64,000 nt of DNA from Microbacterium sp. MYb62 (GTDB lineage: Bacteria > Actinomycetota > Actinomycetes > Actinomycetales > Microbacteriaceae). The notes beneath the pieces were generated by a model. That model saw only the letters and a list, made by a program, of their open reading frames with translations, was not told the DNA's origin and ran no database searches. Below are positions 53,994 to 64,000 of this stretch, one piece after another (within the stretch, counting starts at the first letter, position 1; each line of letters begins with the position of its first letter). The stretch covers positions 1 to 64,000 of the forward strand of contig NZ_PCOY01000020.1 of NCBI RefSeq assembly GCF_002979475.1, read 5' to 3'. A program made the translations under genes and the position numbers.

Positions 53994-56545
53994 GTCACGC
54001 TGACGGTCGTGGCCTTGCTGGTCGCCGTGCCCGGGGCAGGGTCGGTGCTGCCCACGACCGATGTCGGTGGATTGCAGGAGTTGTCGAAATCGATCGATGT
54101 GAACCCGGCGCCGCCCAGAGCAGCCGTCGCCTGGGCTCTCGTCATGCCGACCAGGTTGGCGGGCACGGTCGTTCCCTGCCCGTTGCTGGTCGTGAGGGTG
54201 ACCGTCGCGCCTCCGGCGGCCTGACCGCTCGGATCCTGCGCCGCCACGAGCCCGGGCGCCAGCTCGCTGTCGACCGCTCCGCCGACCACGACCTCGAACC
54301 CTGCGCCCTCGAGCGTCGCCGTCGCCTCTTCCACGGTCTTGCCCACGACGCTCGGGACCGTCGAGAGCACCTGGCGGGAGAGGTTGTTGTCCGGCGGCGG
54401 GAAGGGATCTCCACCGTAGGCGGCGTTCGCCGCCGCCTGTGCGGCCCGGGCCAACGGGTATCGCATCTCGTTGAGGAGTCGACCTTCGAAGCTCTTCCGG
54501 TAGATGTTCTCCTGGCCCTCCCAACGACCCGCCCAGACCGCGGTCGCGATCTTGGTGCTGGACTCGATCATCATGGTCGACCACTCGTCGTGGGTACCGG
54601 TCTTGCCGATCAGCGGGGTGCCGTCGTTGGGGTTGGCCTGGCGGCCGGTGCCTCCCGGGCCCATCACGCTCTGCAGGGCGAAGGCGGCCGTCGCGGCGAC
54701 CTCGGGGGAGATGACGCCCGGGGTGCACGAGGCCTCCGGGAGCTTCCGTTCGTTGCCGTCGGCGCCGACCACGCGCTCGATCGCGCGGGGGGTGCAGTAG
54801 GTGCCGCCGCTGGCCACCGTCGCGTAGGCGTTCGCCATCGCGAGCGGGGAGATGGCCTGCGAGCCGATCACGTTCGAGGGCACGTTCTCCTTCGTGATCT
54901 TCTCGCCGGTGCCGAGTGTCACGCCCATGCGGTCGGCGACCTTGTTGATGTCACAGAGGTCGAGCTTGGAGGCCATGGCGAAGTAGCCGCTGTTGAGCGA
55001 GTTCTTCGTGAAGTTCAACACCGTGTCGGTGGAACCCTGTCCGCCGCCGAAGTTGCCGATCTTCTTGGTGTCGGCGACCATCCGGCCGTCGCCGCAGGTG
55101 AACCTCATGTTGGTCTGGACCCGGCCGTTGACGACCTCGCGCACCGAGTGCCCCTTCTCGAGCCAGTCGATCAGCGTGAACAGCTTGTAGGTCGAGCCGA
55201 CCTGGAAGCCGTCCGAGTTGCCGTGCTGTCTGTCGCCCGCGAACACCAGGCCGGTATAGGCCATGTCCTCGGTCGGCGTCTCTGTGAAGAGCGTGTTCTG
55301 CGTCATCGAGCGGATCTTGCCCGTTCCGACCTCGATCGAGACGCCCGCGGCGCCGAAGTGCATGTTGTCGTAGTTGGCCGGAACGATATCGGTCATCGTC
55401 GCCGCAGCGGGGTCCTGGATGCGGTAGTCCAGAGTGGTGTAGATCTTCAGGCCGCCGCGGCGAAGCAGGTCGACCCGGTCCTGCCTGCTGGTTCCGAAGG
55501 CCTCGTCGTTCAGCACGATCGACTTCACGTACTGGCAGAAGTAGGCGCTGGTCCCTGCCGCGGCGCAGCCCTGCGTCGGCGGGTTCAGCGTGGGGGTGAT
55601 CTCCGACGCGTCGGCCTCGTCGTACTGGGCCTGCGTGATCTTCCCATCGGCGAGCATGCGGCCGAGCACGTAGTGTCGGCGGTCCTTGGTGAGCGAGTAG
55701 CCGCTCTCCGCGGTGTTCACCATCACCCCCTCGGCGTTCGGCACCGTGCCCCCGGGCTTGTCGATGCGATACGTGTTGGGGTTCTGGACGATGCCGGCCA
55801 GCGTCGCCGCCTGCGCGACCGTGAGGTTCGCCGCCGTCGTGTTGAAGTAGTAGTTCGCCGCGGCCTCGATGCCGTAAACGGTGCCACCGAAGTTGGCGAT
55901 GTTGAGGTAGCCGACGAGGATGTCGTTCTTCGGCACCTCCTTCTCGATCTGGATCGCGTAGCGCATCTCCTGGAGCTTGCGCTCGATGCCCTTGCTGCCG
56001 GTCGCGTTGGTCGCGTCCTTCCAGCACTGCTGAAGGTCCTCGGCATGCGTCTCGGACTCGGTGTCGACTTCCTGCTCGCACTTCTGGATCAGCACGTTCT
56101 TGACGAACTGCTGGCTGATCGTCGAGGCGCCTCGGCTGGAGGTGCCGCGCACGTTGTCGACGAGGGCCTTCACCGTGGCGCCGACGTTGACACCGCCGTG
56201 GCTGTAGAAGTTCTTGTCCTCGCTCGAGAGGATCGCGTCGTACAGGACCGGCGAGACCTGCTCGTAGGTGACCGGGATGCGATTCTGTTCGTAGAACGAC
56301 GCGAGTTCGACCGTCGAGCCGTCCGGGGCGGTCGCGTAGATCGACGACTGCTCCATCGGCGTACCCGGGTTGAGGCTCTCGGGGAGCCGATCGAAGAGGG
56401 TGAGGGCGCTGGTGCCTGCGAGGCCGGTCATCGCCAGGACGGGGGTGACGCTGGCAGTGACCAGGAGACCGGCGACGGCGCTGAGACCGACGAGCCCGAC
56501 GAGACCGCCGAGCACGCCTCTCACCGTGCGATTCTTTTGGGGCAT
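53984..56545 (-). CDS. Class A penicillin-binding protein with PASTA domains
   Basis: 853 residues. Single N-terminal membrane helix, GT51 transglycosylase domain (ILSSEDKNFYSHGGVNVGA, RGASTISQQFVKN) and transpeptidase domain with STYK nucleophile motif (GSTYKLFT), a SLN segment and KTGTHDEW. Two C-terminal PASTA domains (about 720-853). It polymerises and crosslinks peptidoglycan outside the membrane. The length and layout are typical of actinobacterial PonA-like enzymes. Confidence 0.94.
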   Translation of the reverse strand: MPQKNRTVRGVLGGLVGLVGLSAVAGLLVTASVTPVLAMTGLAGTSALTLFDRLPESLNPGTPMEQSSIYATAPDGSTVELASFYEQNRIPVTYEQVSPVLYDAILSSEDKNFYSHGGVNVGATVKALVDNVRGTSSRGASTISQQFVKNVLIQKCEQEVDTESETHAEDLQQCWKDATNATGSKGIERKLQEMRYAIQIEKEVPKNDILVGYLNIANFGGTVYGIEAAANYYFNTTAANLTVAQAATLAGIVQNPNTYRIDKPGGTVPNAEGVMVNTAESGYSLTKDRRHYVLGRMLADGKITQAQYDEADASEITPTLNPPTQGCAAAGTSAYFCQYVKSIVLNDEAFGTSRQDRVDLLRRGGLKIYTTLDYRIQDPAAATMTDIVPANYDNMHFGAAGVSIEVGTGKIRSMTQNTLFTETPTEDMAYTGLVFAGDRQHGNSDGFQVGSTYKLFTLIDWLEKGHSVREVVNGRVQTNMRFTCGDGRMVADTKKIGNFGGGQGSTDTVLNFTKNSLNSGYFAMASKLDLCDINKVADRMGVTLGTGEKITKENVPSNVIGSQAISPLAMANAYATVASGGTYCTPRAIERVVGADGNERKLPEASCTPGVISPEVAATAAFALQSVMGPGGTGRQANPNDGTPLIGKTGTHDEWSTMMIESSTKIATAVWAGRWEGQENIYRKSFEGRLLNEMRYPLARAAQAAANAAYGGDPFPPPDNNLSRQVLSTVPSVVGKTVEEATATLEGAGFEVVVGGAVDSELAPGLVAAQDPSGQAAGGATVTLTTSNGQGTTVPANLVGMTRAQATAALGGAGFTSIDFDNSCNPPTSVVGSTDPAPGTATSKATTVSVTCQ

Positions 56546-56634
56546 ACGCTTGATCGTAGGGGAGTTCCCTGAATACCACCTTTGACGAGCCCGCCCCGGA
56601 ATCCCGGTGTCGTGCCCCGATCGACAGGAGTGCC

Positions 56635-56859
56635 ATGACCACCTGGGAGTACCTCACAACGCCGCTGCTGATCCACAACACCGCCGCGATCCTCAACAAC
56701 TGGGGCAAGCAGGGGTGGGAGCTCGTGCAGGTCGTGCAGGGCCCCGAGGGTGGTCTCGTCGCCTACCTGAAGCGCCCCGTGACGTCGGAGGCCTCGGCGA
56801 ACGTGGGCCTCGCCGCGGCGGAGCAGGCAGCCCGCCAGTTCGAGGGCGGCCAGGCATGA
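56635..56859 (+). CDS. Small DUF4177-like protein
   Basis: 74 residues from ATG 56635 after ACAGGAG. The compact core (WEYLTTPLL, NNWGKQGWELVQVV, GLVAYLKRP) matches small DUF4177-type proteins. No function is known. The stop overlaps the RidA start by 4 bp. Confidence 0.82.
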   Translation: MTTWEYLTTPLLIHNTAAILNNWGKQGWELVQVVQGPEGGLVAYLKRPVTSEASANVGLAAAEQAARQFEGGQA

Positions 56860-57314
56860 GCGTCGCCGCGCGCCTCGCCGAGCTCGGCATCGAGCTCCCG
56901 CCCGTCGCCGCCCCGGTCGCGGCGTACGTCCCCGCGGTCGTGCACGGCGGACTCGTCTACACGTCGGGTCAGCTTCCGTTCGTCGACGGCGCTCTTCCGG
57001 CTGTCGGCAAGGTCGGCACGCAGGTCTCCGCAGAGGACGCGAAGGCCTATGCGCGCACCTGCGCCCTGAACGCGCTCGCCGCGGCCGCGGATGCCGCCGG
57101 TGGCGTCGACCGTATCGCCGGAGTGCTCCGCGTTGGGGGTTTCGTCGCCTCTGCCGCCGCCTTCACCGGTCAGCCCGGCGTGATCAACGGGTCGAGCGAG
57201 GTGCTCGGCGAGATCTTCGGTGACGCCGGCCGCCACGCCCGCGCGGCCGTCGGCGTCGCGGAGCTCCCGCTCGGCAGCCCCGTCGAGGTCGAGGTCACCT
57301 TCATCCTCGCCTGA
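56856..57314 (+). CDS. RidA-family enamine/imine deaminase
   Basis: 152 residues from ATG 56856. YjgF/YER057c/UK114 fold with VHGGLVYTSGQLPF near residue 30 and the closing segment ARAAVGVAELPLGSPVEVEV. It resembles the longer actinobacterial subgroup. It would hydrolyse reactive enamines formed by PLP enzymes. Confidence 0.9.
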   Translation: MSVAARLAELGIELPPVAAPVAAYVPAVVHGGLVYTSGQLPFVDGALPAVGKVGTQVSAEDAKAYARTCALNALAAAADAAGGVDRIAGVLRVGGFVASAAAFTGQPGVINGSSEVLGEIFGDAGRHARAAVGVAELPLGSPVEVEVTFILA

Positions 57315-57352
57315 GCCCGCGTCGCGGCATCCGATGCCGTGCACGAAAGAGA

Positions 57353-57382
57353 AACGCGCCTCCCGATGTCGGGAGGCGCGTT
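57353..57382. terminator. Bidirectional terminator between ridA and acs
   Basis: 12-bp stem (57353-57364 with 57371-57382) between convergent genes, with T-rich sequence after it on the + strand. Confidence 0.8.
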
Positions 57383-57401
57383 CTGCTTTCCTGCCTCGTG
57401 C

Positions 57402-59369
<1,968 letters not shown>

Positions 59370-59498
59370 CGGCAGGCGCTCCTTTGCGGCATACGGGTCT
59401 TGCGAGCGTGGTCGTGGGGGTGGGACGACCAGGTCAGGGTGAATCTATCCTCGCGTCACCTTGTCGCATACTGCCGAAAGTCGGTAGTGTCGCGGGTT

Positions 59499-59526
59499 TT
59501 GTCAGGACGGTCGCCTTGCGTACACT
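59499..59526 (+). promoter_or_regulatory. Promoter of 6C RNA
   Basis: -35 TTGTCA (59499-59504), 16-bp spacer, -10 TACACT (59521-59526). It gives a start near 59533. Confidence 0.7.
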
Positions 59527-59532
59527 CGACGA

Positions 59533-59634
59533 CAGCCGAAATCTCATTCCGGCCTTGGCGTGCCCGATTCCCCCCAATCGCGGTCCGCCGTGGGCGGCAT
59601 CTCATTCCCCCCGTGAGATGCCGCCCATTTTCTT
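59533..59634 (+). ncRNA. 6C small RNA
   Basis: Two stem-loops each present a run of exactly six C: stem 59565-59569/59576-59580 with loop 59570-59575, and a 14-bp stem 59591-59604/59614-59627 with C6 at 59607-59612, followed by TTTTCTT. This is the diagnostic architecture of the actinobacterial 6C RNA, whose C-rich loops pair with G-rich mRNA targets. Its own promoter lies just upstream. Position next to tad genes resembles Mycobacterium, where 6C lies beside Rv3660c. It fills most of the 404-bp gap between acs and the tad genes. Confidence 0.85.
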
Positions 59635-59647
59635 GGGAGCGCTCCCG
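59634..59647. promoter_or_regulatory. CebR/LacI-like palindrome
   Basis: TGGGAGCGCTCCCG differs by one base from the CebR-type consensus TGGGAGCGCTCCCA. No sugar gene is adjacent, so it may be a chance palindrome. Confidence 0.35.
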
Positions 59648-59773
59648 ATCGCCTCCGCCGAGGAATCTTCCGTCTCCTGCACCGGGGCGGCACTGCTCGG
59701 CTTCTGCACAGCACCTGCGTCGTCCGGATGATTCCGGCGTCTCGCCCCGAAGCCCCCGCCTACCGTCGCGGGT

Positions 59774-60781
59774 ATGGTCGATTCCTTCGTCATCCACCCC
59801 CGGGGAGCGGCGCTCGCCGCGTCCGCTGCGGAGCCCGCTCCGGAGGCCCTGCGAATGGATCCCGCTTTCGGTCCGCTCCTCGGCCACATCGACGATGCCG
59901 TGACCGATGTGTTCGTGAACGGGGCGGGCGGCCTGTTCCTCGACCGCGGCAGCGGAGCCGAGCCCGCGGTGGGATGGCGGGCGTCGGAGCGTGAGGTCCG
60001 CGACCTCGCGGTCGCTCTCGTCGGTCTCGGCGGGCGTCACCTCGACGATCAGGCACCCTGCGTCGACGTCAGGCTCGACTCCGGAATCCGGGTGCATGCC
60101 GTGCTCGCCCCGGTCTCGACCACCGGCACCGCGCTCTCCATCCGCATACCCCGTGTGCGGGCCGCCGACCTCGAATCGCTCGCGGCGCTCGGCGCCTTCG
60201 ACGCCCACCAGCAGAGGTGGCTCCTCGGCCTCGTCGACGAGAGGGCGAACGTCCTCATCACCGGCGGCACCGGAACGGGCAAGACCACCCTGCTGTCCGC
60301 CCTCCTGTCCGAGGTTCCCCCCACCGAGCGCATCGTCACGATCGAAGACGTCGCGGAGTTACGGCCCCGCCATCCGCATCACGTCGCCCTCGAGGCACGG
60401 CAGTCGAACCTCGAGGGCGCCGGTGGCATCACGCTCGCCCGTCTGGTGCGCGAATCCCTGCGGATGCGACCCGACCGACTGGTGGTGGGCGAGTGCCGCG
60501 GCGAAGAGGTCCGCGAGCTGCTCACCGCGCTCAACACCGGCCACGACGGCGGCGCGGGAACGCTGCACGCGAGTGGCCTTCGAGACGTCCCGGCGCGTCT
60601 CGAAGCACTCGGCGCGCTCGCCGGGATGGACGCGGTCGCGCTCGCGAGGCAGGCGGTCAGCGCTTTCACGGTCGTGCTCCATCTCGACCGTGCTCCCGGG
60701 GGTGTACGTCGTATCCATCAGGCCGGGCGGCTCGTGATCTCAGGCGACCGACTCGACATCGAAGAGGTCGCGCCGTGGTGA
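59774..60781 (+). CDS. TadA/CpaF-type pilus assembly ATPase
   Basis: 335 residues from ATG 59774, 7 nt after TACCGT (59761-59766). Type II/IV secretion ATPase: Walker A ITGGTGTGKTT, TIEDVAEL (Asp box), RMRPDRLVVGECRGEE (Walker B) and TLHASG. It powers Flp/tad pilus assembly at the inner membrane. The septum-site-like gene that often precedes tadA in actinobacteria is missing. Confidence 0.92.
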   Translation: MVDSFVIHPRGAALAASAAEPAPEALRMDPAFGPLLGHIDDAVTDVFVNGAGGLFLDRGSGAEPAVGWRASEREVRDLAVALVGLGGRHLDDQAPCVDVRLDSGIRVHAVLAPVSTTGTALSIRIPRVRAADLESLAALGAFDAHQQRWLLGLVDERANVLITGGTGTGKTTLLSALLSEVPPTERIVTIEDVAELRPRHPHHVALEARQSNLEGAGGITLARLVRESLRMRPDRLVVGECRGEEVRELLTALNTGHDGGAGTLHASGLRDVPARLEALGALAGMDAVALARQAVSAFTVVLHLDRAPGGVRRIHQAGRLVISGDRLDIEEVAPW

Positions 60782-61677
60782 GCGGGTCTCGCCGTGCGCG
60801 ACGGAGCGACCGGGAGAGCGCATCGGACGCCGCGACATCGGTGCAGACGCTGGCCGTGCTGCTCCAGGCCGGTGCCGTCCCGCTCGTCGCGTGGCGACAT
60901 CTCGCCGACACGGGCGATCCGCACGCCATCGCGGTGGTCGACCGGGCCGATCGCGGCGTCCCCCTCCTCTCTTCCATCGAGGCTGAGGGCGGCGCGTGGA
61001 TCGATCTGGCCGCCGCCTGGGAGATCGCGACGACGGTGGGAGCGCCGCTCGCCCAGGTTCTCCGCATGATCGCCGAGACCCTGCGGGACGCGGCGTCGGC
61101 GGCGGACGACGTGCGCATCGCGCTCGCCGAGCCGGCGGGAACGGCACGGCTGCTCCTCTGGATGCCGTTCGCCGGGCTGCTCCTCGGATTCGCCCTCGGC
61201 TTCGACACCGTCGGCGTCATCGTCGGCAATCCGCTCGGCGCCGCCTGCGTGGTCGCCGGCCTGCTTCTCGTGATGGCGGCGCGGCTGTGGACGGGGCGAC
61301 TGCTCCGAAAGGCGAGGCCGGTGCCGGGGACCCCCGGTATGCGGGCGGAGCTCGTCGCCGTCGCGCTCGCCGGCGGGGCCTCCATCGACCGGGCGCTGCA
61401 GCTCGTCGCCGACAGCTCCGCATCCGGGGGGAGCGTGGAGCGCGTCCGCGCCGTCCTCGATCTCTCCCGTGCGGCCGGAGTGCCGGCGGCGGAGCTGCTT
61501 CGGGCATCCGCAGCCCAGGAACGGCACACCGCCAGAGTGCAGGGGCGCCTGCGGGCCGCGAAGCTCTCGACCCGTCTGCTGCTCCCGCTCGGTGTCTGCA
61601 CCCTGCCCGCCTTCCTCTTGCTCGGCGTCGCGCCGCTCCTGCTCAGCGTCCTCGCCTCGACACCGCTGTCGCTGTGA
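60778..61677 (+). CDS. Pilus assembly membrane protein, TadB-TadC-like fusion
   Basis: 299 residues from GTG 60778, GTGA overlap with the ATPase gene. Two similar halves are visible: a T2SSF-like helical region followed by membrane helices around 120-165, and again an AGGASIDRAL helical region with helices at the C-terminus. This suggests a shortened fusion of the TadB and TadC platform proteins, normally separate genes. Confidence 0.75.
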   Translation: MSGSRRARRSDRESASDAATSVQTLAVLLQAGAVPLVAWRHLADTGDPHAIAVVDRADRGVPLLSSIEAEGGAWIDLAAAWEIATTVGAPLAQVLRMIAETLRDAASAADDVRIALAEPAGTARLLLWMPFAGLLLGFALGFDTVGVIVGNPLGAACVVAGLLLVMAARLWTGRLLRKARPVPGTPGMRAELVAVALAGGASIDRALQLVADSSASGGSVERVRAVLDLSRAAGVPAAELLRASAAQERHTARVQGRLRAAKLSTRLLLPLGVCTLPAFLLLGVAPLLLSVLASTPLSL

Positions 61678-61737
61678 CCGACCCGCTGTGACCCCGACCA
61701 CCCGATGCGCACGCATCCCAGAGAAAGAAGGAACACC

Positions 61738-61935
61738 ATGACCAACATCCCCCGGCTGGACCGGCGTCGCGCGGCGACCCTGTTCGGCGACGACACCGGA
61801 GCGGCCACTGCGGAGTACGCCATCACGACCATGGCCGCCGTCGCCTTCGCCGGACTCCTGGTGGTGATCATGCGGTCCGATGAGGTCCGCGGCATCCTCA
61901 CCGACCTCGTGCGACGGGCGCTGACGGTGTCATGA
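61738..61935 (+). CDS. Flp-type pilin (DUF4244)
   Basis: 65 residues from ATG 61738 after AAGAAGGA. Short basic start, then TGAATAEYAITTMAAVAFAG, the Glu-Tyr pilin motif and single hydrophobic helix. It is the likely major pilin of the cluster. Confidence 0.85.
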   Translation: MTNIPRLDRRRAATLFGDDTGAATAEYAITTMAAVAFAGLLVVIMRSDEVRGILTDLVRRALTVS

Positions 61936-62330
61936 TGCGACGCCGGAGACGGCACGGAGGCCGACCCGCCACGGGGGAGCGCTCTCGTGTTTCGCGCGGC
62001 GCCGACGAGCGCGGGTCGGTCGCGGCGGAACTCGCTCTCGCGCTTCCCGCTGTCGTGCTCACGCTGCTGCTCGGAGTGGGAGCACTCGGCGCGGCATCCC
62101 GCCAGGTGTCGCTGCAGGATGCCTCGGCCGACGCGGCTCGTCTGCTCGGGCGGGGCGAAGGACAGGACGCCGCGGAGCGTGTCGTGCGCACGGCCGTCTC
62201 CGGCGCACGCATGTCGTCGTCGCAGTCGGGTGACCTGGTGTGCGTCACGGCCTCTCTCGAGGTGTCGGTCGGGTCGCTGCTACGGTTGCCGCTGCACGCG
62301 TCGAGCTGCGCGCTCGACGGAGGTCTGTGA
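61932..62330 (+). CDS. TadE-like minor pilin
   Basis: 132 residues, ATGA overlap with the pilin gene. Arg-rich N-terminus, then DERGSVAAELALALPAVVL, the TadE signature with one membrane helix. Processed by a prepilin peptidase elsewhere. Confidence 0.82.
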   Translation: MMRRRRRHGGRPATGERSRVSRGADERGSVAAELALALPAVVLTLLLGVGALGAASRQVSLQDASADAARLLGRGEGQDAAERVVRTAVSGARMSSSQSGDLVCVTASLEVSVGSLLRLPLHASSCALDGGL

Positions 62331-62659
62331 TGGCGGGCTCGGCGATGGCGGCCGGGGTCTTGGCCGTCGCGTGCGTCCTGTCTCTCGGGCTCGCGGCCGC
62401 CGGCGGGGCGGCGGTGACGGCGCAACGGACGGCGGGTGCGGCCGATGCCGCGGCGCTCGCCGCAGCCGATGCCGCGAGCGGTGCGGTACCCACCGAGGAA
62501 GACCCGTGCGCACTCGCCGCGCGGGTCGCGGCGGCGGCCGGCGCCGCCCTCACCGGATGCACCGTCGCGGGCTTGGTGGCGACCGTGGAGGTGCAGGCGG
62601 CGTACGCTGGACTCGCAGCCGTCTCCCGAGCCCGTGCCGGGCCACCCGAGGAACAGTGA
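62330..62659 (+). CDS. TadE-like / Rv3654c-type helical protein
   Basis: 109 residues from ATG 62330, overlapping the previous stop; GTG 62327 also possible. One membrane helix then a very Ala-rich helix (AADAAALAAADAAS), matching the small last gene of actinobacterial tad clusters. Secreted or membrane-anchored; exact role unknown. Confidence 0.72.
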   Translation: MAGSAMAAGVLAVACVLSLGLAAAGGAAVTAQRTAGAADAAALAAADAASGAVPTEEDPCALAARVAAAAGAALTGCTVAGLVATVEVQAAYAGLAAVSRARAGPPEEQ

Positions 62660-62737
62660 TGGCAGCGCGACCTCGCTCACTGTGAACGACCCCACACAGT
62701 GGTGTGTATGGTGTGCTTCGGAAGAAAGGACGCACCC

Positions 62738-64000
62738 TTGGCTGAAGGCAAGAAGCTCGTCATCGTCGAGTCCCCGACGAAGATGCGGTCTATTCAGGGA
62801 TACCTCGGCGACGGCTACGAGGTGCTCAGCTCCGTCGGCCATATCCGCGACCTCGCTGACAAGAAGGACATCCCGGCTGCGGACAAGCAGGCCTATGGGA
62901 AGTACTCCATCGACATCGACAACGGGTTCGACCCGTACTACGTCGTCTCCGATCGGAAGACCAAGACGGTCGCCGAGCTCAAGCGCGCGCTGAAGAGCGC
63001 CGACGAGCTCCTGCTCGCCACTGATGAGGACCGCGAGGGTGAGGCGATCGCCTGGCACCTGCTCGAGACCCTGAAGCCCAAGGTCCCGGTCAAGCGCATG
63101 GTCTTCCACGAGATCACGAAGGACGCGATCCAGGCGGCGGTCGGCAACACCCGCGAGCTCGACCACGACCTCGTCGACGCGCAGGAGACCCGTCGCATAC
63201 TCGACCGTCTCTACGGCTGGGACGTCTCGCCCGTGCTCTGGTACAAGGTCAAGACCGGCATCTCGGCGGGACGCGTCCAGTCCGCGGCGACCCGCCTGAT
63301 CGTCGACCGCGAGCGTGAGCGCATGGCGTTCACCTCCGCCGAGTACTGGGACGTCGATGCGATCGCCGCAGCGACCGGCACGTCGTTCAAGATCCGCCTC
63401 GTCCGCATCGACGGCGGCCAGCTTGCGCGCGGCACCGATTTCGATGACAGCGGAAAGCTCAAGAAGGCCGTCGTCATCCTCGATGAGGCCACGGCCGCCG
63501 CCCTCGCCGAAGCGATCGACGCCGTGGGCGCCGGTACCGTCACCAAGGTCGAGGCGAAGCCCGGAACCCGCAGCCCCTACGCGCCGTTCACGACCTCCAC
63601 GATGCAGCAGGAGGCGGGGCGCAAGCTCTCGATGGGAGCCAAGCAGGCGATGGGCGTCGCCCAGCGGCTGTACGAGAAGGGTTACATCACCTATATGCGT
63701 ACGGACTCCACGTCGCTGAGCACCCAGGCGGTGCAGGCGGCGCGGAGCCAGGCCGTGGCGCTCTACGGCGATGCCGCCGTGCCGCTGAAGCCGCGGGTGT
63801 ACAAGTCCAAGAGCAAGAACGCGCAGGAGGCCCACGAGGCCATCCGTCCGTCGGGTGACAACTTCCGCACGCCCGCGTCGCTGTCCTCCGAGCTCGATCG
63901 TGACGAGCAGCGCCTGTACGACCTCATCTGGAAGCGCACGGTCGCCAGCCAGATGTCCGACGCCAAGTACGAGACCACCACGGTCACCGTCGCCGTCGAT
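62738..64000 (+). CDS. topA: DNA topoisomerase I (5' part, cut by window end)
   Basis: Start TTG 62738, with GAAGAAAGGA upstream, giving MAEGKKLVIVESPTKM. 421 codons are in the window with no stop. Toprim motif ATDEDREGE, GISAGRVQS, and active-site Tyr319 in ITYMRTDS. It relaxes negative supercoils by single-strand passage. A TATGGT -10 box lies about 62707-62712. Confidence 0.96.
   Translation, partial: MAEGKKLVIVESPTKMRSIQGYLGDGYEVLSSVGHIRDLADKKDIPAADKQAYGKYSIDIDNGFDPYYVVSDRKTKTVAELKRALKSADELLLATDEDREGEAIAWHLLETLKPKVPVKRMVFHEITKDAIQAAVGNTRELDHDLVDAQETRRILDRLYGWDVSPVLWYKVKTGISAGRVQSAATRLIVDRERERMAFTSAEYWDVDAIAAATGTSFKIRLVRIDGGQLARGTDFDDSGKLKKAVVILDEATAAALAEAIDAVGAGTVTKVEAKPGTRSPYAPFTTSTMQQEAGRKLSMGAKQAMGVAQRLYEKGYITYMRTDSTSLSTQAVQAARSQAVALYGDAAVPLKPRVYKSKSKNAQEAHEAIRPSGDNFRTPASLSSELDRDEQRLYDLIWKRTVASQMSDAKYETTTVTVAVD

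Overview
The window is high-GC actinobacterial DNA. Gene content, codon use and the daptide cluster fit Microbacterium (Microbacteriaceae): L10 leader and rplJ-rplL, a 6C small RNA beside tad pilus genes, Mqo, MoxR-DUF58-transglutaminase, and many genes with a TANNNT -10 box 6-7 nt before the start codon. All identifications come from reading the sequence; no database search was run.

Layout. 1-1593: a perfect 71-bp inverted repeat, an AbiEi/DUF559-type gene, a second palindromic GTGCAC element, a purine tract and the L10 leader. 1594-2692: rplJ, rplL, terminator and a degenerate 14-bp tandem repeat. 2735-7541: a LacI regulator divergent from an alpha-glucoside-type ABC importer (binding protein and two permeases, no ATPase), with two matching operators between them. 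7638-13101: transsulfuration pair (cbs, metB/cgl), MFS exporter, PAP2 phosphatase, GNAT enzyme. 13236-13429: tRNA-Ser(GGA) with its terminator and a copy of its 3' tail. 13505-23358: a complete daptide-type RiPP cluster. 23421-33378: TrhO, a minus-strand TgpA/DUF58/MoxR operon, a helicase gene split by a one-base frameshift, SRP RNA, rhomboid protease and a lysozyme-like protein. 33441-40138: pta-ackA, then a beta-phosphoglucomutase-like HAD and a GH65 phosphorylase. 40190-46733: dnaX-recR, EamA transporter, third GTGCAC element, lysC, asd. 46797-51143: mqo, tdk, and an LldR-type regulator with two operators before lldD. 51173-56545 (minus): DUF1295 protein, HAD phosphatase, tRNA-Pro(CGG), metallophosphoesterase, class A PBP. 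56635-59369: small DUF4177-like protein, RidA, and acs (minus). 59533-62659: 6C RNA and a compact tad pilus cluster. 62738-64000: topA, cut by the window end.

The most notable system is the daptide cluster. Three 39-44 residue precursors share a leader motif F-x-E-L-(D/E) and end in a C-terminal Thr. Around them lie two related RRE-like proteins, a class III aminotransferase, an iron-ADH-fold dehydrogenase, a methyltransferase, an M50 intramembrane protease and a three-gene ABC exporter. By analogy with the class described from Microbacterium paraoxydans, the C-terminal Thr would be oxidatively decarboxylated, transaminated and dimethylated, then the leader removed and the peptide exported.

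Carbon metabolism links several other loci: disaccharide import, GH65 phosphorolysis and beta-phosphoglucomutase on one side; lactate (lldD), malate (mqo) and acetate (pta-ackA, acs) on the other.
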